A stretch of DNA of 64,000 nucleotides from CBDHDN01 sp965261585. Lineage in GTDB: Bacteria > Pseudomonadota > Alphaproteobacteria > UBA6615. The notes below the pieces were generated by a model. It saw only the letters and a program-made list of their open reading frames with translations, was not told where the DNA came from and ran no database searches. Below, piece by piece: positions 37,319-45,798 of the stretch; position 1 is the first letter of the stretch; every line of letters begins with the position of its first letter. Position numbers and translations under genes: made by a program. The stretch is taken from contig CBDHDN010000064.1 of the NCBI GenBank assembly GCA_965261585.1, positions 186,001 to 250,000 on the forward strand, in the 5' to 3' direction.

Positions 37319-37490
37319 GTTCCGGTCCTCCTTGGACACTTCGATTAAGCCAATTCTGTGTCCAAGGAAATCGGGTTCGACTCATTAATTGTAAACAGGC
37401 CCTAGTCCGTTTGCGGGCGCCACGCGCGCCGGCCGTTGCGCCTCGACATTTCGTCTTGCACTACGCCCGCCGCCGCGCCATCACGGCGCC

Positions 37491-37876
37491 ATGTCTGACA
37501 ATCCCAAGGCCGCACGTGCCCTGGCGCCGGAGGTGTTTCGCCAACGGCTGCTGATCGAGGGCTACTTCACGACCACCGTCGACGAGGCGGCCGTTCGTGC
37601 CTATCTGCTGGGCCTTGCCGAGCACCTGGGCTTGCGCACATACGGGCACGCCCGTGGTCTATGCGGCGGGCGCCGACACCGGCCGAGCCGAGAACGCCGG
37701 CTTCGATGCCTTCGTGCCACTGATCAACAGCGGCATCGCCGCCTATTTCTGGACGGGCCCGCGCTTCTTGTCGGTCGTCCTCTAATACCTGCAAGGGGTT
37801 CGACGAGGCGGCCGCCGTGACGTACACGCGCGACGCGTTCGGCCTCACCGGCGACATCGTCGCACAGGCATTCTGA
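37491..37876 (+). pseudogene. S-adenosylmethionine decarboxylase-like gene with two frameshifts
   Basis: ATG 37491 begins MSDNPKAARALAPEVFRQRL and LIEGYFTTTVDEAAVRAYLL, then loses frame at about 37,642. Another frame continues PVVYAAGADTGRAENAGFDA and FVPLINSGIAAYFWTG to RFLSVVL, where an extra A creates TAA; the third frame gives YTCKGFDEAAAVTYTRDAFG and ends at 37,876. The joined sequence of about 127 residues resembles small AdoMet-decarboxylase-like proteins of proteobacteria by its LYTCK and FxPLIDSGI-type blocks. That assignment is tentative; the two frame changes are clear. Confidence 0.5.
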
Positions 37877-38223
37877 GCGGCCGGGCCTGTAATGCTGCCG
37901 GCGGCTCACGTCGAGGTGAGGTGTGACGGCCGTCACTGCCGCAAGCGGCTATGCCGGTGCCAACTCAACGTGACGGCTGGCGCGTACGCCCCCCCCGCGC
38001 GCCGCCCCGCGCTCCCGGCAGCGCTTGCCCTGGCGCTGACGGGGGCGCCTATCGCCGGCCTGGCCGCCATTACGCCAGAGACCGGGCGATGCCACCGCCC
38101 CGCGCGAGCGCCCCGGCGCTTGCAGTGGCTTCGCCAGCGGTGCATGTAGCACCGGTGGCGCGGTGGCTGTGGCTGGGCAGCGCAATGCCCGGCAAGCGAT
38201 CCCTAGCACAAGGGAACCTCTCG

Positions 38224-39072
38224 ATGAGCGATGCGAACGGCGGGCCCGGCGGCGAGGCGCTTGACGGGCTGCACACCGACTTCACCAAGACCCGGGCCTA
38301 CGGCGACTTCCTGCATCTCGAAACGATCCTCAACGCCCAGCATCGGTTCAAGGGCGCCCATGACGAGCTGCTGTTCGTCATCGTTCATCAGACGGCCGAG
38401 CTGTGGTTCAAGCTGGTGCTGCACGAGGCCCGGGCGGCCATCGAAGCGCTGCGCCGCGATCGCCTGCGACCGGCCCTGAAGATGCTGACCCGCGTGGTGC
38501 GCGTGTTCGAGCACCTGGCCCACTCGTGGTCGGTCCTGGCCACGCTCACGCCGATGGAGTTCCTGGCCTTCCGCGACGCGCTGGGCCAGAGCTCGGGCTT
38601 TCAGTCGTACCAGTACCGCATGGTTGAGTTCCTGCTCGGCGACAAGCGCGCGGCGATGGTCGCTCCGCACCAGCATGACACCACCGTCGCGGCGGAGCTG
38701 CGGCGCACCCTCGACTCGCCCGGCCTCTATGACGAGGTGCTGCGCCTGCTGGCACGCGCCGGCCTGGCGATCGACGCCTCGGTGCTGGAGCGTGACTGGT
38801 CCAAGCCCTACACGCGGCACCCCACGGTGCACGCCGCCTGGGAGGGCATCTATCGCGATGGTGACGTCCATTGGGAGCTGTATGAGCTCGGCGAGAAGCT
38901 GGCCGACCTGGAAGAGGCGTTCCAGCTCTGGCGGTTTCAGCACCTGCGCACCGTGCGGCGCATCATCGGCCGCAAGCGCGGGACCGGCGGCTCGGCCGGC
39001 GTCAACTACCTGATGACGGCGCTCGAGCGCGAATTCTTCCCCGAACTGCTGGAGATCCGATCGACTCTCTAG
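38224..39072 (+). CDS. kynA: Tryptophan 2,3-dioxygenase
   Basis: 282 residues from ATG 38224, normal length; the open frame extends 91 codons upstream without similarity. Haem enzyme that opens the indole ring of L-tryptophan to N-formylkynurenine, first step of the kynurenine pathway. Conserved blocks: FVIVHQTAELWFKLVLHE (about 41-58), FQSYQYRMVEFLLG (substrate-contacting Arg, about 123-136), HWELYELGEKLADLEEAFQL and the HLRTVRRIIGRKRGTGGSAG block with haem-ligand His. No other kynurenine genes are visible nearby. Confidence 0.5.
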   Translation: MSDANGGPGGEALDGLHTDFTKTRAYGDFLHLETILNAQHRFKGAHDELLFVIVHQTAELWFKLVLHEARAAIEALRRDRLRPALKMLTRVVRVFEHLAHSWSVLATLTPMEFLAFRDALGQSSGFQSYQYRMVEFLLGDKRAAMVAPHQHDTTVAAELRRTLDSPGLYDEVLRLLARAGLAIDASVLERDWSKPYTRHPTVHAAWEGIYRDGDVHWELYELGEKLADLEEAFQLWRFQHLRTVRRIIGRKRGTGGSAGVNYLMTALEREFFPELLEIRSTL

Positions 39073-39078
39073 ACCGGG

Positions 39079-39115
39079 CTGATGGCCTGATCCTGATGCG
39101 TGGGTACCCCAAGGG
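39079..39115 (-). repeat. Dispersed palindrome-plus-tail repeat, copy 2
   Basis: Minus strand reads CCCTTGGGGTACCCACGCAT then CAGGATCAGGCCATCAGC. The palindrome is partly decayed, but the GGATCAG-CCA tail is clear. It lies 7 bp after the kynA stop. Confidence 0.5.
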
Positions 39116-39243
39116 ATCTGTGAATCAACCCACGGAATCAACAAGCTGGCGGTCCACGTCACCGCCAGAACAGCGACTCACTGAGCCCGGGCCGAACGCA
39201 TTTACGACGGTGCGCCGCAACGGCGGCCGTCGTCGCCGCACCA

Positions 39244-40084
39244 GGGCCTGTTTACAATTAATGCAGCCAGATTATGGCAGCGCACAGACATAGCATGGAC
39301 AGGAAAGAGGCTGCGGTTTTGTCGTAGCGGGTGGCGAGCCTTCGGAACTGCTTGATCTTGTTGATGAAGCATTCGACGAGGTGGCGTTCTTTGTAGAGGT
39401 GTTTGTCGTAGGGGATCGCCATCGACCGGGAGCGGTTGGACGGGATCACGGCGACCATGCCGTGCTCGGCGATGACGTCGCGGAACTCGTTGGAGTCATA
39501 GGCCTTGTCGGCGAGCAGGTAGGCGCCGGTCAGGCCCTCGACGAGCGCTCTTGCCTGGGTGCTGTCATGCACCTGGCCGGCGGTGAGAACGAAGCGCAGG
39601 GGATTGCCAAGCCCGTCCACGACGATATGGATTTTGCTGCTTAGCCCGCCGCGCGAGCGTCCGATGGCCTGATTTTGAGTCCCCCTTTTGCACCGGCGGC
39701 GTGGTGATGCGCCCGCACGATGGTGGAGTCGATGATCAGGTATTCGAAATCCGGGTCGTCGGCCAGGGCCTTGAACACCTGCTTCCAGACCCCGTGCCGC
39801 GACCAGCGCCAGAAGCGGGTGTAGACGGTGTACCAGGGACCGAACGCATCGGGCAGATCGCGCCATGGCGAACCAGTGCGGGCCACCCAAAGCACGGCCT
39901 CGACAAACCGCCGGTTGTTGCGGCCGGTCACGCCGCGGTCCGTCGCCTTGCCAGGCACCAGATCCTTGATCCGATCCCACTGCGGGTCTGAAAGAATCGT
40001 GCGAATCAAGACTGCCTCCCCCCAAAAACAGTCTTGAATCACAACCCACTGGTTAAGGGGAATCCCCTAATTGTAAACGGGCCC
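39244..40084 (-). mobile_element. IS5-family element (IS427 type), copy 2
   Basis: 841 bp, inverted relative to copy 1, with the same terminal repeats. The flanks are ca on the left (39242-39243) and ta on the right (40085-40086), so the usual TA duplication is absent and a rearrangement at the left end is likely. Together the two copies bracket the AdoMetDC-like/kynA segment as an inverted pair. Confidence 0.5.
39258..40042 (-). CDS. IS5-family transposase, two frames joined by -1 frameshift (copy 2)
   Basis: Same protein as copy 1: first frame 40042 down to 39641, second frame ending at 39258, with the A4-G5 slip site between. The DDE residues are all present. One or two residues differ from copy 1 near the C-terminus (DKTAAS instead of DKTSAS). 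Confidence 0.5.
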
Positions 40085-40123
40085 TAGCGTCCATGTCGAC
40101 CACAACGAGGCTGGCATCGAGTC

Positions 40124-40408
40124 ATGGGACGCAAGACGGACGACGACGACGACGACGATTTCCTCAACGACGACGAAACCGGCGACCGGGCCGAAGAATC
40201 GCCCGACGCCGGCGGCCGCTACTGCGTCTGGCTGGAGCTGACCCCGCTGGGCGGCGTACGGCGGATCTGCATCGGCCGCACCGCCCCGGCCGACGGGGCC
40301 GAGATCATGGGCGAATTCCCCGACATCTGCAAGGCGCAGGAGTTCGCGACCGGGCACCGGATGCGCTACCCGCTGGGCGTCGAGGCCAGCCTGCCGGGCT
40401 ACGGCTGA
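40124..40408 (+). CDS. Hypothetical protein with acidic N-terminus
   Basis: 94 residues from ATG 40124. It starts MGRKTDDDDDDDFLNDDETG, a strongly acidic disordered segment, followed by a compact domain (YCVWLELTPLGGVRRICIGR; GEFPDICKAQEFATGHRMRY). No membrane segment. Coding character of the domain is convincing, but no family is recognised. The IS5 right end lies 40 bp upstream and may have replaced its promoter. Confidence 0.5.
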   Translation: MGRKTDDDDDDDFLNDDETGDRAEESPDAGGRYCVWLELTPLGGVRRICIGRTAPADGAEIMGEFPDICKAQEFATGHRMRYPLGVEASLPGYG

Positions 40409-40659
40409 GCGGGCCACCTGCTGATTGGTTCTGTGGGCTGAACCACCTGACGCTTGGCGGACCAGGCCTCAGGATCAGACCACGAGAACGGGCTGGGCAG
40501 GGCGGCCTCTGCGACTACCGGCGCGCGCAGCAAATGCGCTGCCGCCGTGGCAGCGCTCACGGTCGTCACGAGGCCGGACAGCATGATGAGCGAGAAGCCG
40601 AGCTGGCGCGGGTGCGGCCACTTACGGCGCGGCGGATCTGGCTGGTGTCGGTGAACCAT
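40399..40659 (-). CDS. Hypothetical membrane-anchored protein (uncertain)
   Basis: 86 residues from ATG 40659 with GGGGAGAGACAGGGG upstream. A basic N-terminus (MVHRHQPDPPRRKWPHPRQL) precedes one hydrophobic segment (FSLIMLSGLVTTVSAATAAAHLL). The C-terminal 30 codons run through a dispersed repeat (40,448-40,486), which weakens the case for that part. The end overlaps the end of the opposite gene by 10 bp. Confidence 0.5.
   Translation of the reverse strand: MVHRHQPDPPRRKWPHPRQLGFSLIMLSGLVTTVSAATAAAHLLRAPVVAEAALPSPFSWSDPEAWSAKRQVVQPTEPISRWPAQP
40448..40486 (+). repeat. Dispersed palindrome-plus-tail repeat, copy 3
   Basis: Reads TGACGCTTGGCGGACCAGGC, then CTCAGGATCAGACCACGAG. The left arm and the GGATCAGACCAC tail match copy 4 exactly, while the right arm has decayed. 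It lies 40 bp after the 94-residue gene. Confidence 0.5.
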
Positions 40660-40811
40660 CGGCCCCTGTCTCTCCCCTGAGCAGTATAGCAAATTCTTCG
40701 TTAAGAGCGAGAGGCGTGACAACGCTAATTACGCGTGCTTTCAGCGTGTTATGGCGCTTTTTGTGCGTTGATTATCATTCGAGCCTGCACGAATGTGTGA
40801 GCCGCCAGGCG

Positions 40812-41129
40812 CTATTTCTCAGCCCGCGAGCCGCTCAGGCAAGCCGGCGAGGCGGCCGCGCCGCCGCGGCGTTCCCATTCTTCCGCCGTCATTGTGTGCA
40901 GGGCCAGGGCATGAATGCCGCCGCCCAGCTCCGCCGCCAGGATCTCGTTGACCTGACGATGGCGCAGGACCAGCGCTTTCCCGGCAAACCGGTCGGAGAC
41001 GACGACGACGTTGAAATGGGATTCCGATCCCGGCGGCACGCTGTGCATGTGGCTTTCGTTGACGACATCGAGGTGGACCGGCGCCAACGCCGACCTTAGC
41101 TTCGTCTCGATCTGTTCCTGCATCGTCAT
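40812..41129 (-). CDS. BolA family protein
   Basis: 105 residues from ATG 41129; ATG 41123 is two codons inside. BolA fold: IETKLRSALAPVHLDVVNES, then HMHSVPPGSESHFNVVVVSD with the conserved histidines, GKALVLRHRQVNEILAAELG and IHALALHTMTAEEW. BolA proteins pair with monothiol glutaredoxins in iron-sulfur trafficking and cell-shape control. The C-terminal ~15 residues are a low-complexity extension. Divergent from the DUF938 gene across about 100 bp. Confidence 0.5.
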   Translation of the reverse strand: MTMQEQIETKLRSALAPVHLDVVNESHMHSVPPGSESHFNVVVVSDRFAGKALVLRHRQVNEILAAELGGGIHALALHTMTAEEWERRGGAAASPACLSGSRAEK

Positions 41130-41232
41130 CGGCCAGGGCCCCTTGGTGTCGGCAGCGTGCGTCCGATGGCCATAACATAGGACTTTGCGACATATAGGGC
41201 ACCGGTCATCTGGCCGCCAGAGGCAAGCCCGC

Positions 41233-41886
41233 ATGAACACGCCCGCCGACGCCCGCCTGTACGCCCCGTCCGCTCAACGCAACCGCGCGCCGATCCTGGC
41301 GGTGCTGGAGCGCGTGCTGCCGCCCACCGGCACGGTGCTGGAGGTCGCCAGCGGCACCGGCGAGCATGCCGCCTGGCTCGCGCCGCGCGTGGCACCGCGG
41401 ATCTGGCAGCCCAGCGACCCCGACCCCGCGCACCGGGCCAGCATCGCCGCCTGGGCCGCGGCCGAGCCGGCGCCGAACCTGCGGTTGCCGCTGGCGCTCG
41501 ACGCGGTTGCCGCGCCGTGGCCCGTCGAGGACCCGGCGGCCGATGCGCCGGCGCCCGACGCGTCGGCGATCACGGCGATCGTCAACATCAACATGATCCA
41601 CATCGCGCCATGGGCGGCCTGCTTGGGCGTGCTCGCCGGCGCCGGGCGCATCCTCGCGGCCGGCGGCGTGTTGTACTTCTATGGGCCGTTCAAGATCGAT
41701 GGCCGGCCCACGGCGCCCAGCAACGCCAACTTCGACGCCTCGCTGCAAGCCCGCGATCCGGACTGGGGCGTCCGCGACCTCGGTGCGGTCGCCGCGGCCG
41801 CGGACAAGGCCGGCCTCACGCTCGCGGAGACTGTGCCAATGCCGGCCAACAACCTGTCGGTGATCTTCCACCGGGCCGCTGGCTAG
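41233..41886 (+). CDS. DUF938 family SAM-dependent methyltransferase
   Basis: 217 residues from ATG 41233. DUF938 features: RLYAPSAQRNRAPILAVLER at the N-terminus, VLEVASGTGEHAAWLA (SAM-binding motif I, about 35-50), IVNINMIHIAPWAA and YFYGPFKIDGRPTAPSNANF, then the C-terminal MPANNLSVIFHR. Function unknown. The stop TAG is part of the ctag next to IS1380 copy 2, so the IS sits exactly at the end of the gene; the C-terminus looks native. Confidence 0.5.
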   Translation: MNTPADARLYAPSAQRNRAPILAVLERVLPPTGTVLEVASGTGEHAAWLAPRVAPRIWQPSDPDPAHRASIAAWAAAEPAPNLRLPLALDAVAAPWPVEDPAADAPAPDASAITAIVNINMIHIAPWAACLGVLAGAGRILAAGGVLYFYGPFKIDGRPTAPSNANFDASLQARDPDWGVRDLGAVAAAADKAGLTLAETVPMPANNLSVIFHRAAG

Positions 41887-43538
41887 CCCGGATTTCTCAC
41901 AGCGGGATTGGTGGTGGCCGAGAGCCAGTTCATCTTGGGCACTGTTGATGGGTTGCTGTGAAGCAGGCAGGCTGGAGGGCTCCGCCGGCTGCTGGCGGTG
42001 GTCTGAGGCTGGAGTTGATCCTGTGTGGTTGACGGGACGGGCGGAGGCCGGCTGCTGGGGTCAGCCGGTGGCGTTGCATAATCGATGGTGAGCCAGGCGG
42101 TATTCCTGCTGGTAGGGGAACGAAGACGCCATTGCGAACTTGACGCGGCGGACGGAGCGGCGCACCTGGGCGCCGATCTTCAACAGCTTCAAGCGGATGG
42201 TGCCGCAGGTGGCGCGGGCGAAGCGGGTGTGCTTGAGGGCGATGCGGCGCAGCGCGCAAAGCAGCGCATAGGCCATGGCGGCGAACCACAAGCGCAGCTG
42301 GTTGGCCCGCATGGTGGCAGCCGAAGTGCGGTCGGCGAACAGATCGGCCTGGCATTCCTTGATGCGGTTCTCCATGTCGCCGCGGGCGCAATAGACCTTT
42401 TCATAGAGCCGGCGGGCCTTGACCTCGCCGGTGCCGAGCGAGGTGACGACGAAGCGCGGATTGGCCTTACCGTGGGTCCATTCGGCCTTGGCGACGACGC
42501 GGCGTTCGCGGCTCCAGCTCTTACGCGTCGTCCACACCAGCTCCTGGTAGCGGCGGGCCGGCTTGCCGGTGCGCCGGCTGTCGGCGGCGGCGGCGGCGAG
42601 AGCGTTCTCGATCGCGCCGCTGAGCCGCTTGTTCCTGGCCAGCCCAAAGACGTAGTCGACCCGGTTGGCTTCGCACCACGCCATCAGCGCCTCGCGGGCG
42701 AAGCCGGAATCAGCGCGCACCAGAATACGCACGTCCGGCCAGTCGTCGCGGATCTGCTCGACGATCCGGGCGAGCTCCTCGATCGCGCCGGCGGCGCCGT
42801 CGATATTGGCCGGCCGCAGCTTCGCCGCCAGCAGATGCCGGCCACAGAAGATGTACAGCGGCAGATAGCAGTAACAATCGTAGTAACCGTGGAAGAACCG
42901 ATCCTCCTGCTCGCCGTGCAACGGATCGTCGGTCGCGTCGAGGTCGATGATGATCTGCTTCGCCGGCCGCCGGTGCGCGGCCAAGAACAGCGCGACGAAC
43001 TGGCGCTCGATCGCCGCCGCGTCGTGGCCGATCTTGTGATAGCGCGACGGCGCCCCCGACGGCGCGTGCTCCAGCCGGTTCAGCGTCGACTTGCCGGCGA
43101 GCGGCGCGCAGTCCGCCCGCCGCGCCTCGAGCTTGCCGGCGAGCACCGCCATCACCGGATCATGGCGCAGCTCGTCGTGGTCGATCAGGTCCTCGTAACC
43201 CAGCGCCAGGGCGAACACACGTTGGCCGACCAGCGTCGCGACGCTGTGCTCCGTCAACGCCGGATCGCGGCCGTCCTGGAAACATCGCGCAAAACCCGCG
43301 ACCAGGCCAATCGCCCGCTCCGGGGCCCCCAGCAAAAGCGCGCCGCCGTTCGACGTCACCGCACCGCCGTCAAACGCTGCCTCAACGCGCTGGCTCTCAA
43401 CGCGTGCAAATCCGAACAGATCCGAGATACACTCTGTTGGCATCGGGGAGATCCTCCGTCTCAGCTTAAGTTCTTGTTGCAACAATCACTTTCGCTGATT
43501 CGGGGCCCCGATGCACTACTCCGTGTGAGAAATCCGGG
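41887..43538 (-). mobile_element. IS1380-family insertion sequence, copy 2
   Basis: 1,652 bp, same length and orientation as copy 1, ctag at 41883-41886 and 43539-43542. Its right flank is 16 bp before the ABC permease start codon, so the IS has probably separated that gene from its natural promoter. Confidence 0.5.
42061..43443 (-). CDS. IS1380-family transposase, copy 2
   Basis: 460 residues from ATG 43443. It differs from copy 1 at only two positions in the predicted protein (ESQRVE for ESRRVE; GAPERA for GATERA). All DDE motifs are present. Confidence 0.5.
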   Translation of the reverse strand: MPTECISDLFGFARVESQRVEAAFDGGAVTSNGGALLLGAPERAIGLVAGFARCFQDGRDPALTEHSVATLVGQRVFALALGYEDLIDHDELRHDPVMAVLAGKLEARRADCAPLAGKSTLNRLEHAPSGAPSRYHKIGHDAAAIERQFVALFLAAHRRPAKQIIIDLDATDDPLHGEQEDRFFHGYYDCYCYLPLYIFCGRHLLAAKLRPANIDGAAGAIEELARIVEQIRDDWPDVRILVRADSGFAREALMAWCEANRVDYVFGLARNKRLSGAIENALAAAAADSRRTGKPARRYQELVWTTRKSWSRERRVVAKAEWTHGKANPRFVVTSLGTGEVKARRLYEKVYCARGDMENRIKECQADLFADRTSAATMRANQLRLWFAAMAYALLCALRRIALKHTRFARATCGTIRLKLLKIGAQVRRSVRRVKFAMASSFPYQQEYRLAHHRLCNATG

Positions 43539-43558
43539 CTAGCGCTGGAAAACCTTCC

Positions 43559-44614
43559 ATGAGCACCAAGACCCTAGACCAGCCGGAGGCCAAGACAACG
43601 CACGGTTCGCGCATATCGTTCGACACCCTTTTACGCCGGCCCGAAACGGGCTCATTCATCGGTCTCGTCGCCGTCTTCACTTTCTTTGCGATTTTCGGGG
43701 GCGCAAATTTCCTGACCCTCGGCGGAGCGGCGAGCTGGCTCAACGTCGCGGCCGGGGTCGGTATAGTCGCCCTCCCTATTGGGCTACTAATGATCGCCGG
43801 ACATCTCGATATCTCAATCGGCTCGGTGATCCCTGCGAGCTCCATGACCATTGCCATCGTTTCCGGACGCTACGAAGCCCCTATAATAGTCGGGATCATT
43901 GCAGCACTTAGTCTCGGTGTCGTTGTCGGATTCATTAACGGGCTTCTTGTGATCAGGACGGCCGTTTCCGCTTTGATTGTCACTTTGGCGACCCTGTTCG
44001 CGGTGGCCGGCCTGACGCTGGGCTTTTCCGTCATCCTGGTGGAGAGCACGAGCGTTGGGCTTCAGAGCGGACCGATTGCCAAAGAGTTGCTTGGGCAATT
44101 CGTGGGCGGCAAGTTCCAGATACTCATTCTCTGGTGGGTGGGCGTCGCACTTTTCGTCGGGTACATCCTTCACTACTCGCGCTACGGCAACTGGATCTTC
44201 GCTTTGGGCGGAGACAAGGAGGGCGCGCGTAACGCCGGTATCCCGACCGACCGCCTGACGATCTTATTGTTCATGGGCAGCGGCCTGTGCGCATCCTTCG
44301 TCGGCATGTCACAGGCGATCCTTTACAACAGCGCACAGGTGTCCGCGGGGCAGTCATTCATCTTCAACTCCATCATCTCTGTTGTCATCGGCGGGGTTCT
44401 TCTTACCGGCGGATACGGCTCGGTTGTCGGCATCGTGCTGGGCACGATGACATTCGCCGTTGTCAACCAGGGCATCTTCTTCACCGGCTTCGATGCTAAC
44501 TGGGCGAGCCTTATTCTCGGTGTCCTATTGCTGGCCGCCGTGCTTATGAACAACACATTCCGGAACATGGCACTGTCCTATGCGCCACGCGCGAAAGGGA
44601 AGGCCAAGTCATGA
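43559..44614 (+). CDS. Sugar ABC transporter permease (CUT2/RbsC type)
   Basis: 351 residues from ATG 43559. BPD_transp_2 family with about ten membrane spans (GLVAVFTFFAIFGGANFLTL; GVGIVALPIGLLMIAGHLDI; IIVGIIAALSLGVVVGFING, and others) and the conserved LDISIGSVIPASSM segment and GGDKEGARNAGIPTDR cytoplasmic loop that contacts the ATPase. The ATPase gene overlaps its end by 4 bp. Binding-protein partner is probably the gene at 30.3 kb. Expression may be impaired because IS1380 ends 20 bp upstream. Confidence 0.5.
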   Translation: MSTKTLDQPEAKTTHGSRISFDTLLRRPETGSFIGLVAVFTFFAIFGGANFLTLGGAASWLNVAAGVGIVALPIGLLMIAGHLDISIGSVIPASSMTIAIVSGRYEAPIIVGIIAALSLGVVVGFINGLLVIRTAVSALIVTLATLFAVAGLTLGFSVILVESTSVGLQSGPIAKELLGQFVGGKFQILILWWVGVALFVGYILHYSRYGNWIFALGGDKEGARNAGIPTDRLTILLFMGSGLCASFVGMSQAILYNSAQVSAGQSFIFNSIISVVIGGVLLTGGYGSVVGIVLGTMTFAVVNQGIFFTGFDANWASLILGVLLLAAVLMNNTFRNMALSYAPRAKGKAKS

Positions 44615-45426
44615 AGACACCCCTGCTCAAACTGACCGACATCAACAAGTCGTTCGGTCCGATCGACGTTCTCCAAGACATCTCGCTCGAGGTGTACTCG
44701 GGCGAGGTCCTGTGCCTGCTGGGTGACAATGGCGCTGGGAAGTCCACGCTCATCAAGATCCTCTGTGGCGTCCACAAGCCGTCGTCCGGCCAGGTGGAGA
44801 TGGACGGCAGGACCGTCGCATTCGACAACCCCCGTGACGCCAGCGGGAGAGGCATCGCGACCGTTCATCAGTTCGGCGGTACGTTCCCTCTCATGGGCAT
44901 CGGCCGCTCCTTCTTCATAGGGGCCGAGCTGACAATGAAATGGGGCCCTTTCAACTTTTACGACCGCAAGCGTGCAAACGAGATTGCCGTCAAGGAGGTG
45001 CGCAAGTTCGGGATCACAAGCGTCGACGACGGTGATCGCCTCGTTGGCGGTCTGTCCGGAGGTGAGCGTCAGGCACTGGTGATTGCTCGAGCCCTCCACT
45101 TCGGTGCCCGCGTTCTGATCCTTGACGAACCAACCGCGTCGCTCGGCGTTAAGGAGGCGGCTCACGTCCTACGCATCGTCCTGCAGGCTCGCCTGAAAGG
45201 CGTCGCGGTCATCTTCATCACCCACAACGTTGTCCATGCTCTTACAGTAGGGGACCATTTTGCGATCCTAATCAGAGGTTCCAAGGCGGCCGACTTCCGC
45301 AAGGGTGAGAAGACCCGCGAGGAAATCACCGACCTCATGGCCGGTGGGGAGGCTATGGCTGAGCTCGAAGCTGAGATCGAGAGCTATATGTCAACTCACG
45401 ACGGGCATCCACCACTGGTCGGCTGA
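44611..45426 (+). CDS. Sugar ABC transporter ATP-binding protein
   Basis: 271 residues; ATG 44611 overlaps the permease stop (ATGA). A single ABC domain rather than the double RbsA form, as in FrcA-type CUT2 systems. Walker A GDNGAGKST (about 39-47), Q-loop around VHQFGG, signature LSGGERQ (about 148), Walker B VLILDEPTASLG (about 168-179), H-loop FITHN. Energises import by the adjacent permease. Intact; an IS3 element starts 21 bp after its stop. Confidence 0.5.
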   Translation: MKTPLLKLTDINKSFGPIDVLQDISLEVYSGEVLCLLGDNGAGKSTLIKILCGVHKPSSGQVEMDGRTVAFDNPRDASGRGIATVHQFGGTFPLMGIGRSFFIGAELTMKWGPFNFYDRKRANEIAVKEVRKFGITSVDDGDRLVGGLSGGERQALVIARALHFGARVLILDEPTASLGVKEAAHVLRIVLQARLKGVAVIFITHNVVHALTVGDHFAILIRGSKAADFRKGEKTREEITDLMAGGEAMAELEAEIESYMSTHDGHPPLVG

Positions 45427-45513
45427 TCGCGGTGACCAACCAAGGGTTGAGGTGGCCCCGGAAGTTCGGACAGGTCGTTAAGGTGTATTCCACTGTCTGA
45501 CGGAGGAATACAG

Positions 45514-45798
45514 ATGAGCAGCAAGCGACGGAGATTTTCAGGGGAGCTGAAGACGAAGGTGGCGCTGGAGGCGCTTCGGGGCGAGCGGACGCTGCAGGAG
45601 ATCGCCTCGCAGCACCAGGTCCATCCGAATCAGGTGGGCGCCTGGAAGCGCCAAGCGATCGAGGGTCTGGTCGAGGTGTTCTCGAAGGGCGCCGAGCGGC
45701 GGGTCCGGGACCATGAGAGCGAGGTCTGCGATCTTCACGCCAAGATCGGGGAGTTGATCGTGGAGCGGGATTTTTTATCGCGCGGGTCCGGTCGATGA
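45514..45798 (+). CDS. IS3-family transposase OrfA
   Basis: 94 residues. Helix-turn-helix domain (FSGELKTKVALEALRGERTL; QEIASQHQVHPNQVGAWKRQ) and a short leucine-rich segment (LHAKIGELIVERDFL). GACGGAGGA precedes the ATG. Binds the IS ends. Confidence 0.5.
   Translation: MSSKRRRFSGELKTKVALEALRGERTLQEIASQHQVHPNQVGAWKRQAIEGLVEVFSKGAERRVRDHESEVCDLHAKIGELIVERDFLSRGSGR

Larger units (their letters stand above)
35835..37384 (-). mobile_element. IS3-like element with 14-bp target duplication, copy 2 (damaged)
   Basis: Same ends as copy 1. Flanked by the 14-mer ttaattgtaaacag at 35821-35834 and 37385-37398, which is part of the IS5 end it entered. At 1,550 bp it is 136 bp longer than copy 1 owing to an internal tandem duplication in orfB. 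Confidence 0.5.
34998..37402 (+). mobile_element. IS5-family element (IS427 type), copy 1, with a nested IS
   Basis: Ends GGGCCCGTTTACAATTA and TAATTGTAAACAGGCCC with TA on both sides (34996-34997, 37403-37404). Without the nested IS3-like element (35835-37384) and its 14-bp duplication the length is 841 bp, exactly that of copy 2 at 39,244. The nested insertion lies in the right terminal repeat, so this copy probably cannot move. Confidence 0.5.
31513..43538. mobile_element. 12-kb block bounded by two direct IS1380 copies (composite-transposon-like)
   Basis: The outer flanks are ctag at 31509-31512 and 43539-43542. Both bounding ISs are 1,652 bp in the same orientation and nearly identical. 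The block separates the sugar-binding-protein gene from its permease and ATPase. Inside lie tRNA-Pro, tRNA-Arg, an NDUFS4-like gene, kynA, bolA-like and DUF938 genes, and two IS5 copies. Either it transposed as a unit or homologous recombination between ISs joined two chromosomal regions. Each IS has ctag on both sides, so the flanks do not decide. Confidence 0.5.
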
